Shown: piece after piece, positions 62,836-64,000 of the stretch
Position numbering within the stretch: position 1 is the stretch's first letter
Layout of the letters: each line of letters opens with the position of its first letter
Assembly (NCBI GenBank): GCA_029204225.1
Contig: MU832217.1
Coordinates: 1 to 64,000 of the forward strand
Direction of reading: 5' to 3'
Origin: Diphasiastrum complanatum
Taxonomy: Eukaryota; Streptophyta; Lycopodiopsida; Lycopodiales; Lycopodiaceae
DNA: 64,000 nt
The notes under the pieces: generated by a model
Database searches by the model: none
Seen by the model: the letters and a program-made list of their open reading frames with translations, nothing else
What the model was told of the DNA's origin: nothing
Position numbers and translations under genes: made by a program

Positions 62836-64000
62836 TTATAACAAGTACGTCCAATCTTCCCAATCATTCATTTCATAACTTAGCAATACGTTTCGCCCTT
62901 TAACGAAGCCGTATCAAGGAAGAAGCCATACTGATTAGTAAAGGAGCAAAACGAACGTATTAGGTTCACATAAACATTCTACATATAAGCAACTATCTTT
63001 CATTACACAGATGGATAGAGACTTGACGATGGCCACATCACTAGGTACTAGAGCACCTCCGTGCTATACTAGCCCCATGGATTTCCCGTAACCATTTTCC
63101 GAGAGTCCAAGCACCGAACAACTTGGGCAATTCCATGCCATTCAAGTCGAGCCCCGTACGAGTACATGACATTGCTTATCACAACCGAACTTTGGATGCA
63201 GGGAAAATTTTTTTTGCGATAACTCAAGCCCATGTCAACTAAAACGCATGAAGGATCAACCCTTACTAGATTTATGACTTTGAAAACCATTACTTGCAAG
63301 CTTTGCAATACCATCATAAATGCATGAGTAAGATCATAGTAACGAGTTAGGTTACCCACCGTATTGGTGATACACCATAAAGCATCGTACTTGAATGAGA
63401 GGTGAAGCCATCTCTTGTGAACTATCCATCTTTAGCTGCTTAAACGAATCACCCACGTGCTAAAGCATTCAAACCGAAAGTATTGGATTTAGTATAGAGT
63501 ACTCTTAAAGCCTCATAGAGTCATCACCAATAGTTAATTACTTGTTTTTCCGAAGATTAATAAGGTAGCTTTTTATTCCTCGTGAGCATTCCCCACCATA
63601 TACAGATTATTAGCAATAGTAACCACGTTTCCTCAAGAGCATAATAGCATATCAGCATACTTTATACTACTTCCTTTTCCATAATCACATCCATCATCAT
63701 ACTAGTTTATCAGAGGCAGATAGCATCATAGTTTTTATGAAACCAAAAGAGCAATCATATGGAGCAATACCATGTAAAGGTTATAGGCAATCGAGTATAG
63801 CAAGAGCATTCACATCAACCATATTCATGCTATAGCTTCTGGTATATCCATAAAACACATGGAAGGACAGCGGTCCATTACATTTCTAAAAGCATTATGT
63901 ACTGAAAAATGCTTGAAACTTTGCTCATACAACGAGCCATGGTCAATCGCAGTAAGTACAAGCAATTCTGAGCCAAAAATCAGCGCTGGCCAGCGGCCAG
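62836..64000 (-). mobile_element. PLE leader interior (minus strand, runs off the window)
   Basis: Continues the minus-strand leader unit upstream of the beta module. The palindrome CGCTGGCCAGCG (63984-63995) at the window edge marks its start region, as in the other units. No coding sequence was recognised. Confidence 0.55.

Overview
The window looks like nuclear DNA from a land plant and is almost entirely transposon-derived. Three things point that way. Ty1/copia primer-binding sites match plant initiator tRNA-Met (TGGTATCAGAGC type). A Ty3/gypsy element carries a degenerate form of the plant TGGCGCCGTTGCC-type primer site. Short host-like exons resemble plant proteins: an HCF244-like exon, a G3BP-like RRM/RGG pseudogene and a glyoxal-oxidase-like fragment. 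Penelope-like reverse transcriptases and very long CT tracts suggest a lineage outside the flowering plants (lycophyte, fern, bryophyte or gymnosperm); that is inference, and no species is claimed. No complete, uninterrupted host gene was found.

Layout: 0-4 kb holds broken copia and gypsy fragments on the minus strand. 4.8-18.2 kb is a plus-strand array of a Penelope-like element (PLE): a degenerate RT, a 3' hairpin, twin CT tracts and two leader units. The second leader is split by a 7.2-kb gag-only gypsy element (9844-17039). 18.8-23.4 kb holds copia LTR ends, a forward gag and a back-to-front PR/IN piece. 24.1-25.4 kb is a minus-strand relative of the PLE leader and twin-CT region. 25.4-26.6 kb has a Helitron-like end and hairpin modules. 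27.8-28.7 kb is an LTR end. 30.3-33.65 kb is a minus-strand gypsy pol remnant followed by a broken ~440-codon ORF with its own TATA box. 33.7-34.5 and 44.4-44.7 kb are Helitron-like 3' ends with CA-rich tails. 36.8-38.4 kb is the G3BP-like pseudogene with introns. 45.6-46.3 kb has host-like coding fragments. 47.2-47.9 kb is copia integrase. 50.7-55.2 kb is a second PLE with an RT flanked by ~0.9-kb direct repeats (pseudo-LTRs). 55.2-57.3 kb is a LINE-type 3' end followed by an ORF1-only LINE. 62.3 kb is an isolated HCF244-like exon. 62.5-64 kb is another minus-strand PLE leader.

The recurring theme is the long (CT)n tract. PLE leaders, PLE 3' hairpins, LINE 3' ends and small hairpin modules all abut such tracts, and in every case I could orient, the sense strand of the element is the pyrimidine strand. 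The PLE leaders also carry a self-complementary GCTGGCCAGC-type element whose copies differ by paired, symmetry-preserving changes. The most notable system is therefore a CT-associated family of Penelope-like retroelements with a conserved leader, a 3' hairpin and satellite modules.
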